A stretch of DNA of 64,000 nt from Actinomycetales bacterium (GTDB lineage: Bacteria > Actinomycetota > Actinomycetes > Actinomycetales > Dermatophilaceae): the NCBI GenBank assembly GCA_016710645.1, contig JADJVI010000022.1:92554-156553 (forward strand). Direction: 5' to 3'. The notes beneath the pieces are model-generated. The model was not told where the DNA came from. It did no database searches and saw only the letters and a list, made by a program, of their open reading frames with translations. The position numbers and the translations under genes were made by a program. Below, piece after piece: positions 26,080-36,400 of the stretch; position 1 is the first letter of the stretch, and each line of letters starts with the position of its first letter.

Positions 26080-27531
26080 TCAGGCAACCTCGGCTGCGGG
26101 TTCGCCGTGGGCCTGCGGCACGCTCGCCAAGCTCCCCCCAGCCGCCAACGCTGCCTGCGCCTGCAGCAGGAGGCGGTTCAGTGCGGTCTGGACGTCATCG
26201 GCGGTTGAGGAGATCTTCTCCGCGCTCTTGTGAAGCTGGCCCACCGCCGTGCGGATTCCGTCGAGCTTGGCAAGGGTCACCAGAGCTTCCTCGATTCGCT
26301 CACGCGCCACATGGGCGCTGCCGTCGTCGGCTCGCGCCACGGCTGTCTGCGCCGCGAAGCGCAGCAATTGCACAGTCGTCCGAAGCACGCTCAGATCGTC
26401 CGTGTCCGCGCCGAAGGCCAGCACCAGGCGTCGAGGACCGACGATCCGAAGGCCGACCCCACCGTTCTGTTCAACCGTGGGCACGAGCCCCAGTGAGGCC
26501 TGGGCCTGGCGGTTGCGTTCGGCTTCATCGAGGTAGTCGCCCCACTGAGTCCGCGACGAGTCCGACATTTCGAGTACGACACGCGCGGGTCCGCCGCCGA
26601 CCACGAGGACGCCATCACCCTTCTTGTTCTGCTGGCTGAGAGCGCCACCTCTGGTCCCGGTCTCGACATATTCATCGCCCAGGCCAGCTGCGAGTTCGGC
26701 CATGACGGCGTTGACTCGCGCCTCGTATGACGCGCCCTTCTGGGGGCTGAACTTGATGAGGCGCGCCGAGACCTTCTCGGCCTCAGCCTGCACCTGAACC
26801 ACAGTCTTCAGGTCGGCCATCGACTGCTTGAGGTCGTCGTGTTGCTGCTGGAGCTGGTCCATGAGGGTCTTGTGCTGGGCGGCGAGGGCTGCCTGCTGCT
26901 TCGCGAGAGGAGAGGTGGGGTCATCGGGGTTCAGAGCCCGGGTTGCCTTCTCGTAAAGGACGTCTGTGTGCTTGTCCGCCCGCTCGGTCAGCGAGGTGCC
27001 GAACCGGTCGACCAGCGCCGACAACCGCACCTGCAGCTCTGGGTCATCTCCGCCCACCAGACGGCGGACCTCGGCGCCGAGCTCCTCGCGAGCCGACGTG
27101 ACCGCCGCTGCAATGGCATCCCGCGTGGTGGCGTTGATGTCGCTCAGGGCCTTCTGTGCGTTGGTTGCGGCCTCCGCCATCGCCTTCGTTGCGGTCGCCA
27201 CCGAGGCCGCCGTGACCTCGGATGCCTGCTTCATCGAGGCCGCCGTACGGCTCCCCACGTCCTGCACCAACTGCTCCAGGTTGAAGGTGTCCTGAGTTCC
27301 GCCGGCGGCAGTGATCGCCTGGGCGCCGATGGCGAGACAGACATTCGCGTATGCCGTGAGGTCACCTCCATCGAGATCCGTCGCGGCGGCGACGGGCCCC
27401 CGCGAACCCGAACCCCAGCGCATGGCCTCTGTGGTGACTGCAGGGTGGGTGACGCTGAGATCGGCGATGACGAGCGCCGGAATGGTGCTGTCGAAGGTGA
27501 CTTTCGGCTGGGCGGGTGGGATGGACAACAT
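26080..27531 (-). CDS. Coiled-coil protein with RmuC/DUF2130-like C-terminal region, divergent from the R-M operon
   Basis: From ATG 27529-27531 (MLSIPPAQPKV) the product is 483 residues; an upstream ATG at 27606 would add 25. An N-terminal globular part is followed by an Ala/Glu-rich helical region and a clear coiled coil (AAQHKTLMDQLQQQHDDLKQ). A domain follows that begins KGASYEARVNAVM and contains KGDGVLVV then RVVLEMSD. The order coiled coil, KGxxYE, GD, hydrophobic-E resembles RmuC/DUF2130 nuclease-like proteins, but the lysine of the usual ExK is not seen (EMS). It is divergent from the methylase-like gene, with a palindrome between. I infer a role linked to restriction; function unproven. 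Confidence 0.55.
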   Translation of the reverse strand: MLSIPPAQPKVTFDSTIPALVIADLSVTHPAVTTEAMRWGSGSRGPVAAATDLDGGDLTAYANVCLAIGAQAITAAGGTQDTFNLEQLVQDVGSRTAASMKQASEVTAASVATATKAMAEAATNAQKALSDINATTRDAIAAAVTSAREELGAEVRRLVGGDDPELQVRLSALVDRFGTSLTERADKHTDVLYEKATRALNPDDPTSPLAKQQAALAAQHKTLMDQLQQQHDDLKQSMADLKTVVQVQAEAEKVSARLIKFSPQKGASYEARVNAVMAELAAGLGDEYVETGTRGGALSQQNKKGDGVLVVGGGPARVVLEMSDSSRTQWGDYLDEAERNRQAQASLGLVPTVEQNGGVGLRIVGPRRLVLAFGADTDDLSVLRTTVQLLRFAAQTAVARADDGSAHVARERIEEALVTLAKLDGIRTAVGQLHKSAEKISSTADDVQTALNRLLLQAQAALAAGGSLASVPQAHGEPAAEVA

Positions 27532-27612
27532 GACGGCCTCCTTGGGGGCCAATGCGCCGCGGCCTTCGCGGACATCACCACCATCCGCGCTCCTGGGCTC
27601 AATCATGAATCT

Positions 27613-27642
27613 GATTACTGATAACAGGGTATATCAGTAATC
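27613..27642. promoter_or_regulatory. Perfect palindromic operator between divergent genes of the R-M locus
   Basis: gattactgata (27613-27623) and tatcagtaatc (27632-27642) are perfect inverse copies (11 bp) around the 8-base spacer acagggta. The site lies in a rare AT-rich patch between the divergent coiled-coil gene and the HTH/methylase-like gene, 55 bp before the latter's start. The geometry fits a dimeric repressor controlling both directions; the HTH protein encoded next to it is the obvious candidate. Confidence 0.8.
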
Positions 27643-27696
27643 CGCTCCCATCCTCGCCGTAAGCAGCCTAGGGTGAGCCGAGGAAGGGAGGTAACC

Positions 27697-29667
27697 ATGA
27701 CCGAGGCACTGTTGACGTTGGGCGACATCGCACGGCTGGCTCAGGTCAAACGGCCGGTGGTGTCGATGTGGCGACAGCGGCAGCAGACCCGAAATGGCGT
27801 GGTCGCCTTCCCGAAGCCCACCGCCACAACGCCCGTGGAACGCTTCAAGGCCGCAGAGGTCATCGACTGGCTGCAGCGGACCGGACGGGGTAACAACCCC
27901 GAGGCCGCTGTCGACGTGCCCCTGGTGCAGATCGGCCAACACCTCCCGACGGAGCGACTCACGCTCCAGGAGTCCCTCATCACGCTGAGGTCACTCACCG
28001 ACCGACCGCTATCCGACCTCGACCATGAATCCCTCGTCGATCTTGCCGACGAGTGCGACCCTGACGATCTGGCGTTCTTCACGGAGATCTCAGGCGCCGG
28101 CGCTGAGCTGCTCGATGCGGCGGCCGAGGCAGACGCTCTGTGCGAAGCAGCCTTCGGACCAGCGCCCGCATTCGACCGACTCCGTCACCCTGGCTCCTTC
28201 GAGCTCGCCGACGCGGGCGTCGACCTGATGACGGCAATCGTCTGGCACGCCACAGTTCCTGGTCGGACGCCCCGTCTCGTGGCGGGACTCGAGTCGTCCC
28301 CCCAGCTGGCAGCGGCAATCCTGCGATCCAGTCCTGACGACGTCGAAGTCACGTCGCTCGTCACCGATCCGAGCCCCCGGTGGCTGCAACGGAATCTTCT
28401 CGTCCGTCGCGCTGTGGCTGCCACCGACAGAACGGCACCGATCGTCCAGCTGCTCGCGGTCAATGACCTGCCGGCGTCAGACTTGCTCAACCATGTCGAC
28501 GACCTGCAACTCGAGCTGCGCCCGGGTGACATCGGCCTGGTCCTCGGGCCCGCTGACATCCTCGTCGACCGCCTCCCGACGGCCACCCTCGACGGCCAAC
28601 GCGACAGTCTCCTGCGCCTCGGGGCGGTCCGCCTTGTCGTCAGGCTCCCGGCCGGTCTCAAACCCCGGGCATCGCGGCAACGCCTCGCTCTCTGGGTGAT
28701 CGCCCCGCCTGCGAGCCCGCTTCCTCCAGCTGATCGCTGGCTGTTCGTGTCGGACCTCAGTTCTCGGCCCCTGGATGCCGTGGCCATCGACCAGCTGGTC
28801 GGAGACATCGCCGCCGCGTTGGGGTCTGAGGCAGAGCTGAAACAGCACGTCTTCGCCACGGCCCGGGCGGTCAGCCTCCCAGCACTCATCGCCGCCCGTG
28901 GTCCGCTGGTTGCTCTCGGCACTCGACCACCGCGACTCACCGAGGGCCCGGCTGCCCACAGTCCAGCCGAGCACGTGCTCGCGACGAGAACGGTGCTCGC
29001 GGCGCTGTCGGCAGAACCGGCAGACCGATTCGGCGCGGTCGAGGTCGACGTACCAGTCGCGGCCGACACCACGCGCCGACTGCCCGGCCAACCCGCGACG
29101 GTCGACACCCTCCTCGACGAGAGTCACCTCCGCGTCTTCCCCGGCACACGGATCGTCATCGACGGATTGGCCGAGGGCACCGTGGAGGTCATCACCGCCT
29201 CGGATGTGCACGCGCGTCGTGACCGAACGGCATACAGCTCGATCCGCGTCGACCCACTCGACCTGACCCTTCGGCACCCGCGCGCGCGACGGGTGGAGGC
29301 CGGGGACGTCGTCTTCGTCACCTCACCGCGGCCGGCGGCGATGATATGCCGTGAAGCCGGCGCGGTCGTCGCCTACCCAGCCCGCATCCTGCGGGTCGTC
29401 GGACGCGAAGTCGTCCCCGAGGTCGCTGCCGCGCTCATCAATGCACTGCACGACAGGGACCGCCAGTGGCGCGGGTGGCGTTTTCCACGCGCCGATCATC
29501 GGCACTCTGACGCCCTCACCGAGGTGCTTCGCGCGATCGAGGATGAGCGCGCGGACTTGACCACACGGCATACCCAGTTGGACGAACTCACCCGCCTCCT
29601 CACCGCGGGGGCCACCCTCGGCACCCTCGCTCTGACCACGAAACCGACGACCGAAGGAGACCACTGA
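27697..29667 (+). CDS. HTH protein with degenerate N6-adenine methylase-like domain, R-M accessory
   Basis: ATG 27697 follows a strong ribosome binding site (gggaggt) and gives 656 residues. Residues 1-60 hold a MerR/HTH-like segment (LTLGDIARLAQVKRPVVSMWRQ). The middle part resembles HsdM-type methylases (DIGLVLGPADILVDRLP then LRLGAVRLVVRLPAGLKP), but the catalytic NPP(Y/F) motif and SAM-binding glycine motif are absent. A C-terminal region with VFPGTRIVIDGL and VVFVTSPRP looks like a further beta domain, then a helical tail. Known relatives in actinobacteria are labelled N-6 DNA methylase. The stop overlaps hsdM by one base (TGATG), so it belongs to that operon. I infer a regulatory or specificity-assisting role. 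Confidence 0.65.
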   Translation: MTEALLTLGDIARLAQVKRPVVSMWRQRQQTRNGVVAFPKPTATTPVERFKAAEVIDWLQRTGRGNNPEAAVDVPLVQIGQHLPTERLTLQESLITLRSLTDRPLSDLDHESLVDLADECDPDDLAFFTEISGAGAELLDAAAEADALCEAAFGPAPAFDRLRHPGSFELADAGVDLMTAIVWHATVPGRTPRLVAGLESSPQLAAAILRSSPDDVEVTSLVTDPSPRWLQRNLLVRRAVAATDRTAPIVQLLAVNDLPASDLLNHVDDLQLELRPGDIGLVLGPADILVDRLPTATLDGQRDSLLRLGAVRLVVRLPAGLKPRASRQRLALWVIAPPASPLPPADRWLFVSDLSSRPLDAVAIDQLVGDIAAALGSEAELKQHVFATARAVSLPALIAARGPLVALGTRPPRLTEGPAAHSPAEHVLATRTVLAALSAEPADRFGAVEVDVPVAADTTRRLPGQPATVDTLLDESHLRVFPGTRIVIDGLAEGTVEVITASDVHARRDRTAYSSIRVDPLDLTLRHPRARRVEAGDVVFVTSPRPAAMICREAGAVVAYPARILRVVGREVVPEVAAALINALHDRDRQWRGWRFPRADHRHSDALTEVLRAIEDERADLTTRHTQLDELTRLLTAGATLGTLALTTKPTTEGDH

Positions 29668-31307
29668 TGCCCCCTCGCGCCAAGAAGGCCACCGAGGCCA
29701 CCCAGCCCTCGACGCTGAAGGAGCTCAAGGACACCCTCTGGAAAGCCGCGGACAAACTGCGCGGCTCGATGGAAGCGTCGCAATACAAGGACGTCATCCT
29801 CGGGTTGGTCTTCCTCAAGTACGTCTCCGACGCCTACGACGAGCGCCGGGCCCAGATCGACGCCGGGCTGCGTGCCGAGGGCATGGATGACGACCAGATC
29901 GCCATGCTCATCGACGACCCGGAGGAATACCACGGCTACGGCGTCTTCGTCGTCCCCCCGCGGGCCCGGTGGTCCTATCTGGCTACTCACGCCAAGGGGC
30001 TGCCCGCATCGATGGGTCGGTCGGCCAAGTCGATCGGTGCACTCATCGATGACGCCATGGATGCCGTGATGCGCACCAACCCCACGCTGGCGGGCACGCT
30101 GCCGCGGATCTTCAACCGCGACAACGTCGACCAGAAGCGGCTGGGCGAGCTCATCGACCTCTTCAACAGCCGCGGTCTCAGCTTCACCCGGCAGGGCGAG
30201 GGGCGGGCGCGAGACCTGCTCGGCGAGGTCTATGAGTACTTCCTGGAGAAGTTCGCCCGGGCTGAGGGCAAGCGGGGCGGGGAGTTCTACACGCCGGCGA
30301 GCGTCGTCAAGGTGCTCGTCGAGGTGCTGCAGCCGACGCACGGGCGGGTCTATGACCCGTGCTGCGGCTCGGGTGGCATGTTCGTGCAGACCGAGCAGTT
30401 CATCTACCGCCACGATGGCGAGTCGACCGATGTGCAGGTCTATGGGCAGGAGAGCAAGAACACCACCTGGCGCTTGGCCAAGATGAATCTCGCGATCCAT
30501 GGCATCGGCACCGAGGGCCTGCACTCGCGGTGGGGCGACACCTTCGTCCTGGACTTCCATGCGGACAAGCAGATGGACTTCGTGATGGCCAACCCGCCCT
30601 TCAACCTCAAGGACTGGAACCGCGTCGAGGGCGACCCGCGCTGGCGTTACGGCGTCCCGCCGGCCACCAATGCCAACTACGCGTGGATCCAGCACATCCT
30701 CTCCAAGTTGACCGCCGACGGCCGGGCCGGTGTCGTCATGGCCAACGGATCGATGTCGACGAACTCTGGCGGCGAGGGCGAGATCCGCGCCCGCATCGTC
30801 GAAGCCGACCTCGTGTCGTGCATGGTGGCGCTGCCGACCCAGCTCTTCCGCAGCACCGGCATCCCGGTGTGTCTGTGGTTCTTCGCCAAGGACAAGGGCA
30901 TCGGTGCTCAGGGGGGTGTCGATCGGACCGGCCAGGTGCTCTTCATCGACGCGCGCGAACTCGGCTTCATGGTCGACCGGGCGGAGCGCTCGCTCGCGCC
31001 CGAGGATATTGCGAAGATCGCGGACACCTACCACGCGTGGCGCGGATCTCCTTCCGCTGCAAGCAAACCCACGAACATGGCGTATGCCGATGTGCCGGGT
31101 TTCTGTGCCAGCGTCAGCTTGGCGGACATCAAGGCTGCCGACTATGCCTTGACACCGGGCCGTTACGTCGGGGCGCCCGAAGCCGAGGATGACGGCGAAC
31201 CCATCGACGCGAAGATCGAGCGACTGACCAAGGAGTTGCTCGCCGCCTTCGACGAGAGCGCCCGTCTAGAACAGGTCGTCCGCACCCAACTCGGGAGGGT
31301 GTCATGA
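29667..31307 (+). CDS. hsdM: Type I restriction-modification methyltransferase subunit HsdM
   Basis: A 546-residue N6-adenine methyltransferase. The N-terminal helical domain (LKDTLWKAADKLRGSMEASQYKD) is the classic HsdM_N region. The SAM-binding motif is VYDPCCGSGGMFVQ, preceded by GGEFYTPASVVKVLV, and the catalytic motif is VMANPPFNLKDW. Its start overlaps the previous stop, and its stop overlaps the hsdS start (ATGA). It should methylate the host site together with HsdS. All key motifs are present. Confidence 0.96.
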   Translation: MPPRAKKATEATQPSTLKELKDTLWKAADKLRGSMEASQYKDVILGLVFLKYVSDAYDERRAQIDAGLRAEGMDDDQIAMLIDDPEEYHGYGVFVVPPRARWSYLATHAKGLPASMGRSAKSIGALIDDAMDAVMRTNPTLAGTLPRIFNRDNVDQKRLGELIDLFNSRGLSFTRQGEGRARDLLGEVYEYFLEKFARAEGKRGGEFYTPASVVKVLVEVLQPTHGRVYDPCCGSGGMFVQTEQFIYRHDGESTDVQVYGQESKNTTWRLAKMNLAIHGIGTEGLHSRWGDTFVLDFHADKQMDFVMANPPFNLKDWNRVEGDPRWRYGVPPATNANYAWIQHILSKLTADGRAGVVMANGSMSTNSGGEGEIRARIVEADLVSCMVALPTQLFRSTGIPVCLWFFAKDKGIGAQGGVDRTGQVLFIDARELGFMVDRAERSLAPEDIAKIADTYHAWRGSPSAASKPTNMAYADVPGFCASVSLADIKAADYALTPGRYVGAPEAEDDGEPIDAKIERLTKELLAAFDESARLEQVVRTQLGRVS

Positions 31308-32443
31308 CCGGATCCGTCGTGTCCTTCGCGGATTTGATCAAGCGCGGCGTGCTGGTAGTAGGCGATGGGCATCGAGCGAAACTCAACGAGCTGGTTGGCG
31401 GCGGTCCGCTATTCCTGCGAGCGGGCGCCTTGTCCGATAGCGGGTTCGATTGGGCAGGCCTCGATGCGTTTCACACAGATCTCCAACTAGACAACAAGCG
31501 GGGTCGCATTGGCGATGTAGTCATCACGACCAAAGGCAACAGCATCGGGCGTGTGGGACGAGTGCCTGGCGTGGCTCCTGACTTCGTCTACTCTCCGCAT
31601 CTGAGTTTCTGGCGCTCGGTCGAACCCGAGGTGCTGGATCAGGGCTACCTCTACTACTGGGCACGAAGTGAGCGGTTCAGCTCGCAGTTGCGCCAGTTGG
31701 CCTTCGGCACGGACATGGCGCCGTACTTCAGCCTGCGCGACCAAGCGCGCCTCCAGATCTCCCTCCCTTCCAGGCGGGACCAGCAGGGGATTGCGGAGGT
31801 GTTGGGGGCGCTCGACGACAAGATCGCCGCAAACTCTGTAGCCAAGAGGACTGCACTGTCGCTTGCGGAGGCATGCTGGGTGCGCGCCTCCCTCACCGGT
31901 GATCGCATGGTCCCACTGCGTGAAGTAGCGAGACTCGACTATGGCAAGGCACTCAAAGCCAGCGAGCGCGTTGCAGGCGACGTCATGGTCTACGGCAGCG
32001 GCGGGATCACCGGCTCCCACAACATCGCGCTCGTGGATCGAGCAGGCGTTGTCTTGGGACGAAAGGGCACAGTGGGTTCGACCTACTGGGCCTCCGGTCC
32101 GCATTTCCCCATCGACACCACCTACTCAGTGGTGCCCCTGGCGCAATTGTCGCTTGAGTATCTGTACTTCGCATTGAAGGCGATGAGACTCGGCGAGATG
32201 AACTCCGACAGCGCCGTGCCGGGCCTGAACCGCGATGACGCGTACGCGCAGATGGTACGGGTGCCGAGCAGCGACGGAATTGCTGACTTTAGCTCGCTGG
32301 TTCCAGACCTGATGCGTGCGGTCGATGGAATCGAGGGTGAGGTGACGGTCCTTGTCAGGGCTCGGGACACATTGTTGCCGTTGTTGATTTCTCGTCGCAT
32401 CACCATCAAAGATGCGGAATCGGTTGTGGGAGAGGTGCTCTGA
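31304..32443 (+). CDS. hsdS: Type I restriction-modification specificity subunit HsdS
   Basis: A 379-residue protein with two target-recognition halves, each followed by a helical spacer. The first half ends LPSRRDQQGIAEVLGALDDKIAANS, a conserved HsdS signature. The second half (VPLREVARLDYGKALKASER ... VLGRKGTVGSTYW) has the same fold. Base composition is visibly less GC-rich than its neighbours and no GTATGCCG octamer is present, as expected for a rapidly exchanged specificity gene. The recognition sequence cannot be predicted from this view. Confidence 0.92.
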   Translation: MTGSVVSFADLIKRGVLVVGDGHRAKLNELVGGGPLFLRAGALSDSGFDWAGLDAFHTDLQLDNKRGRIGDVVITTKGNSIGRVGRVPGVAPDFVYSPHLSFWRSVEPEVLDQGYLYYWARSERFSSQLRQLAFGTDMAPYFSLRDQARLQISLPSRRDQQGIAEVLGALDDKIAANSVAKRTALSLAEACWVRASLTGDRMVPLREVARLDYGKALKASERVAGDVMVYGSGGITGSHNIALVDRAGVVLGRKGTVGSTYWASGPHFPIDTTYSVVPLAQLSLEYLYFALKAMRLGEMNSDSAVPGLNRDDAYAQMVRVPSSDGIADFSSLVPDLMRAVDGIEGEVTVLVRARDTLLPLLISRRITIKDAESVVGEVL

Positions 32444-33416
32444 TGGCCCGCACCAAGCAGTCAACGAAACCGCGCAAGCTCGACCTCGATTCTTGCCTTG
32501 TGGTTGGGATCGCCTCCAGCGCGCTGTTCGACTTACAGGAGTCGGGCGCCTACTTCAAACAGCATGGCGAAGCCGCCTACCGGCAGTTCCAGGACGATCA
32601 CCTCGAGGAGCCCTTGAGTAAGGGGGTCGCGTTCCCGTTCGTTGAGCGGCTGCTGAGCCTCAACGACTTGGACGAGGAACAAGCACTCGTCGAGGTGATC
32701 GTCTTGTCGAAGAACGACCCCACGACCGGGCTGAGGGTGATGCGCTCTTTGGAGCACCACAAGCTCCCAATCACACGAGCCGTCTTCACCCAGGGCCAGG
32801 CCCCGTACGACTACATCCAGGCTCTCGGGATGTCCCTCTTCCTTTCGGCAGAGCGCAAGGACGTGGACGCTGCCATCCGCCTTGGGTTCCCGGCTGGTCA
32901 CGTGCTTCCGTCCACAGCGGACTATGACGAGAAGGACTCGTCAGTCCGAGTCGCGTTTGACTTCGACGGAGTGCTGGCGGATGACACATCGGAGCGTGTT
33001 TACAAGGCCAAGGGACTGCCGACCTACCAGAAGAACGAGGCGGGTAAACGTCACCAGGCACTCGCGCCCGGCCCTCTCCAGCGACTCCTCGCTGATCTCA
33101 ACGTGATCCAAGACCGAGAGGAGACTCGGCGAAAGGACGACCCGACCTACCGGCCGAGGCTTCGCATCGCGCTCGTGACGGCCAGGAATGCCCCGGCCCA
33201 CGAAAGAGCGATCCTGTCCCTGCGAGAGTGGGGCGTTCGCGTCAACGACGCCTTCTTTATGGGGGGCGTCGAGAAGTCCCGCGTGCTGGGGGTCCTCCGT
33301 CCCCACATCTTCTTCGACGACCAGACCACCACCTCGACGGGGCTAGTGATGTTGCGGTCGGCGTACATATCCCCTACGGGGTCGCGAACGAGATCAAGAG
33401 GGAGGAGCCGAAGTGA
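32443..33416 (+). CDS. Cytosolic 5'-nucleotidase-like protein inside the hsd operon (one frameshift in this sequence)
   Basis: About 325 residues; the ATG overlaps the hsdS stop. LVVGIASSALFDL, EVIVLSKNDPTTGLRVM and VRVAFDFDGVLADD match the cytosolic 5'-nucleotidase family (NT5C1-like, PF06189), a HAD-type phosphatase of (d)NMPs. The last ~30 codons read out of frame unless one C is added near 33327-33333. The corrected end is TTHLDGASDVAVGVHIPYGV and its TGA at 33414-33416 overlaps the hsdR GTG start, which supports the correction. Its place between hsdS and hsdR is not part of a standard type I system. It might deplete nucleotides on attack, or salvage nucleotides released by restriction. 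Confidence 0.8.
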
Positions 33417-36400
33417 CTAGTCACGGCATGTCCGAAGAGGCGTGGGAGCTGGCCGCCATCGAGCGGCTCGGGGAGACCGACTTCTGGGAGCCACTGACCG
33501 GGCACGACATCGCGCCCGGCACCGGCCTGCGCGACACCTGGACCGATCCGGTGGTCGGCCCATGGGTGATGGAAGCGTTGATCCGCCTCAACCAGGATGT
33601 GCCGACCCAACACCTGCAACAGGCGCTCGCCGACATCCTCTCGACCACCAGCCAGGACGCGATCACCGAGAACCGCCGGATGCACGACCTGTTGGTGCAT
33701 GGCTACCGCGGCCTGACCTACACCGACAGCGACGGCCGCGAGGTCAATCCGACGATCTGGCTGCTCAGCCCGCAGGCCGACGAGAACGACTATCACGTGG
33801 TCAATCAAGTGACGGTGCGGGTGGGTGATCATCAACGCCGCTTCGACATCGTCCTCTACGTCAACGGTCTGCCCCTGGTCATCATCGAGCTCAAGAAGGC
33901 CGGGTCCGAGAAGGCCGACGTCTCCGCGGCATACGCGCAACTGGCGACCTACGTCCGCGAGCTGCCGATGGCCTTCCGGTTCTGCGTTCTCACCGTCATC
34001 AGCGACGGTGTCGTCGCGAAATATGGGACGCCCTTCACGCCGCTCAACCACTTCGCCCCGTGGAACGTCGACGACATCGGCAGTCCGCTCACGGCATACG
34101 ACACCGACGAACTCGGCAACCACCGCACCGGCCTGGACGTCCTCATCGACGGACTCTTCAACGTCGAGCGCTTCCTGCAGATCGTCCGCGACTACGTCGC
34201 CTTCGACGCCACCGAGAAGGGGCTGGTCAAGCGGATAGCCAAGCCGCACCAGTACTTCGCCGTGACCAAGGCGGTCGGTAGCACCATCGACGCCGTGCGC
34301 AGCAATGGCAAGGCCGGCGTCGTCTGGCACACCCAGGGCTCAGGCAAGTCGATGGAGATGGAGCTTTACACCGCCAAAGTGATGCGCCACCCTGCCCTCC
34401 TCAACCCGACGATCGTCGTGATCACCGACCGCAGGGAGCTCGACGGACAACTCTTCGAGGGGTTCCAGGTCAGCCAACTGCTGCCGGAGGAGCCGGTCAA
34501 GGTGACGACTCGCGCCCAGCTGCGCGAGGCGCTGACCTCGCGGGTGACGGGCGGCATCTACTTCACGACCCTGCAGAAGTTCGGGCGCACCGACGCCGAG
34601 CGGGTCGCCGGCGCCGAGCACCCGCTGCTCTCGGACCGCACCAATGTCATCGTCATCGTCGACGAGGCTCACCGCAGCCACTACGACGACCTCGACGGCT
34701 ACGCCCGACACCTCAAGGACGCCCTCCCGCACGCCACGCTCATCGCCTTCACTGGCACGCCGATCTCGAAGGCCGACCACAACACGCGCGCGGTCTTCGG
34801 CGACTATGTCGACGTCTACGACCTGAGCCGCGCGGTCGCGGACGGCGCCACGGTGCCGGTGACCTTCGAGCCGCGGCTCATCAAGGTAGCCTTCGCGGCC
34901 GGCCTGTCGGAAGACGACATCGACCAGGCCGCCGACGAAGCTGTGCACGGGCTCGACCTGGCCGAGCGCGAGCGCATCGAGCGCTCGGTGGCCGTCATCA
35001 GCGCGGTCTACGGAGCGCCCGACCGGATCCGCGCCCTGGCGGCCGACATCGTCGAGCACTGGGAGCGGCGCCGCACCGAGATGGCGAAGTTCATCGAGGC
35101 ACCCGGCAAGGCGATGATCGTCGGCGCCACCCGCCAGATCTGCGCCGACCTGTATGCCGCGATCGTCGCCTTGCGCCCGGACTGGCATTCCGACGAACTC
35201 GACCGCGGCCGGATCAAGGTCGTCTACAGCGGGACGCCCTCGGACCCGGAGTCGATCGTGCGTCACGTGCGGCGCGACTCGGCCAACGCGACCATCAAGG
35301 AGCGGCTGCGGCAGGTCGACGACGAACTCGAGATCGTCATCGTCAAGGACATGATGCTCACCGGCTACGACTCCCAGCCCCTGCACACCCTCTACCTGGA
35401 CCGACCGCTCAAGGGTGCGCTGCTCATGCAGACTCTTGCGCGCGTCAACCGCACCTTCCGCGGCAAGGAGGACGGGTTGCTCGTCTCGTATGCGCCGCTC
35501 GTCGACAACCTCGGGCAGGCGCTCGCGGAGTATTCGCCGACGGACCAGGCGAAGCGGCCGATGGGACGCAACATCGACGAGGCGGTCGCGCTAGCGACTG
35601 ACCTGTTGTCCCAACTCGATTCTCTGGCAGCCGGTTACGACTGGCGGGCTCGGTTGAAGAGCGACTCCAAGAAGGGGTGGCAGGCAGCGGCACTGGGCCT
35701 CACGGCATACCTGCGCAATCCCGCCACTCCCGGAAACCAGACGGAGGACGGGACCGAAAGTCTCCTCACGGCATACCGCCGATTGAGTGCCGGACTCGGG
35801 CGCGCGTGGGCACTCGCCTCGGGCCATTCGACGCTCAGCGAGGTGCAGCAGAGGGCGGTGCGCTTCTACGAGGAGGTGCGGGTCTACATCGCGAAGTTCG
35901 ACGCGGAGGAGCGGATCGCCCGCGGCGAACCGGTGCCCGACGACGTGCGGCGGCTGCTGTCTGATCTCGTGGCCACCTCGACCGAATCCGGCGAGATCCT
36001 CGACATCTACGCCGCAGCCGGGCTGGCCAAGCCCAGCTTGATGGATCTGGGGCCGGACTATGCGAAGGCCGCCGCGGCAGTGCCCAACCCGCACCTGGCG
36101 ATCGAGGCGTTGCGCGCCATGCTCACCGCCGAGTCAAAGGCGACCTCGGCAGGGTCGTTGGTGCGGCAGCGGGCCTTCTCGGAGCGGTTGGCCGAGCTGA
36201 TGAAGCGCTACACGAACTCGCAGTTGACGGCCGCCGAGGTCATCGCGGAACTGATCGCGATGGCTCAGGACGTGGCTGCCGACCGGGACCGTGGCAAGAG
36301 TTTCGATCCGCCGTTGGCTGACGACGAACTGGCCTTCTTCGACGCGGTGTCGGAGAACGAGTCAGCCCGGGAGTTCATGGGTGATGAGGTGCTCGCCCAG

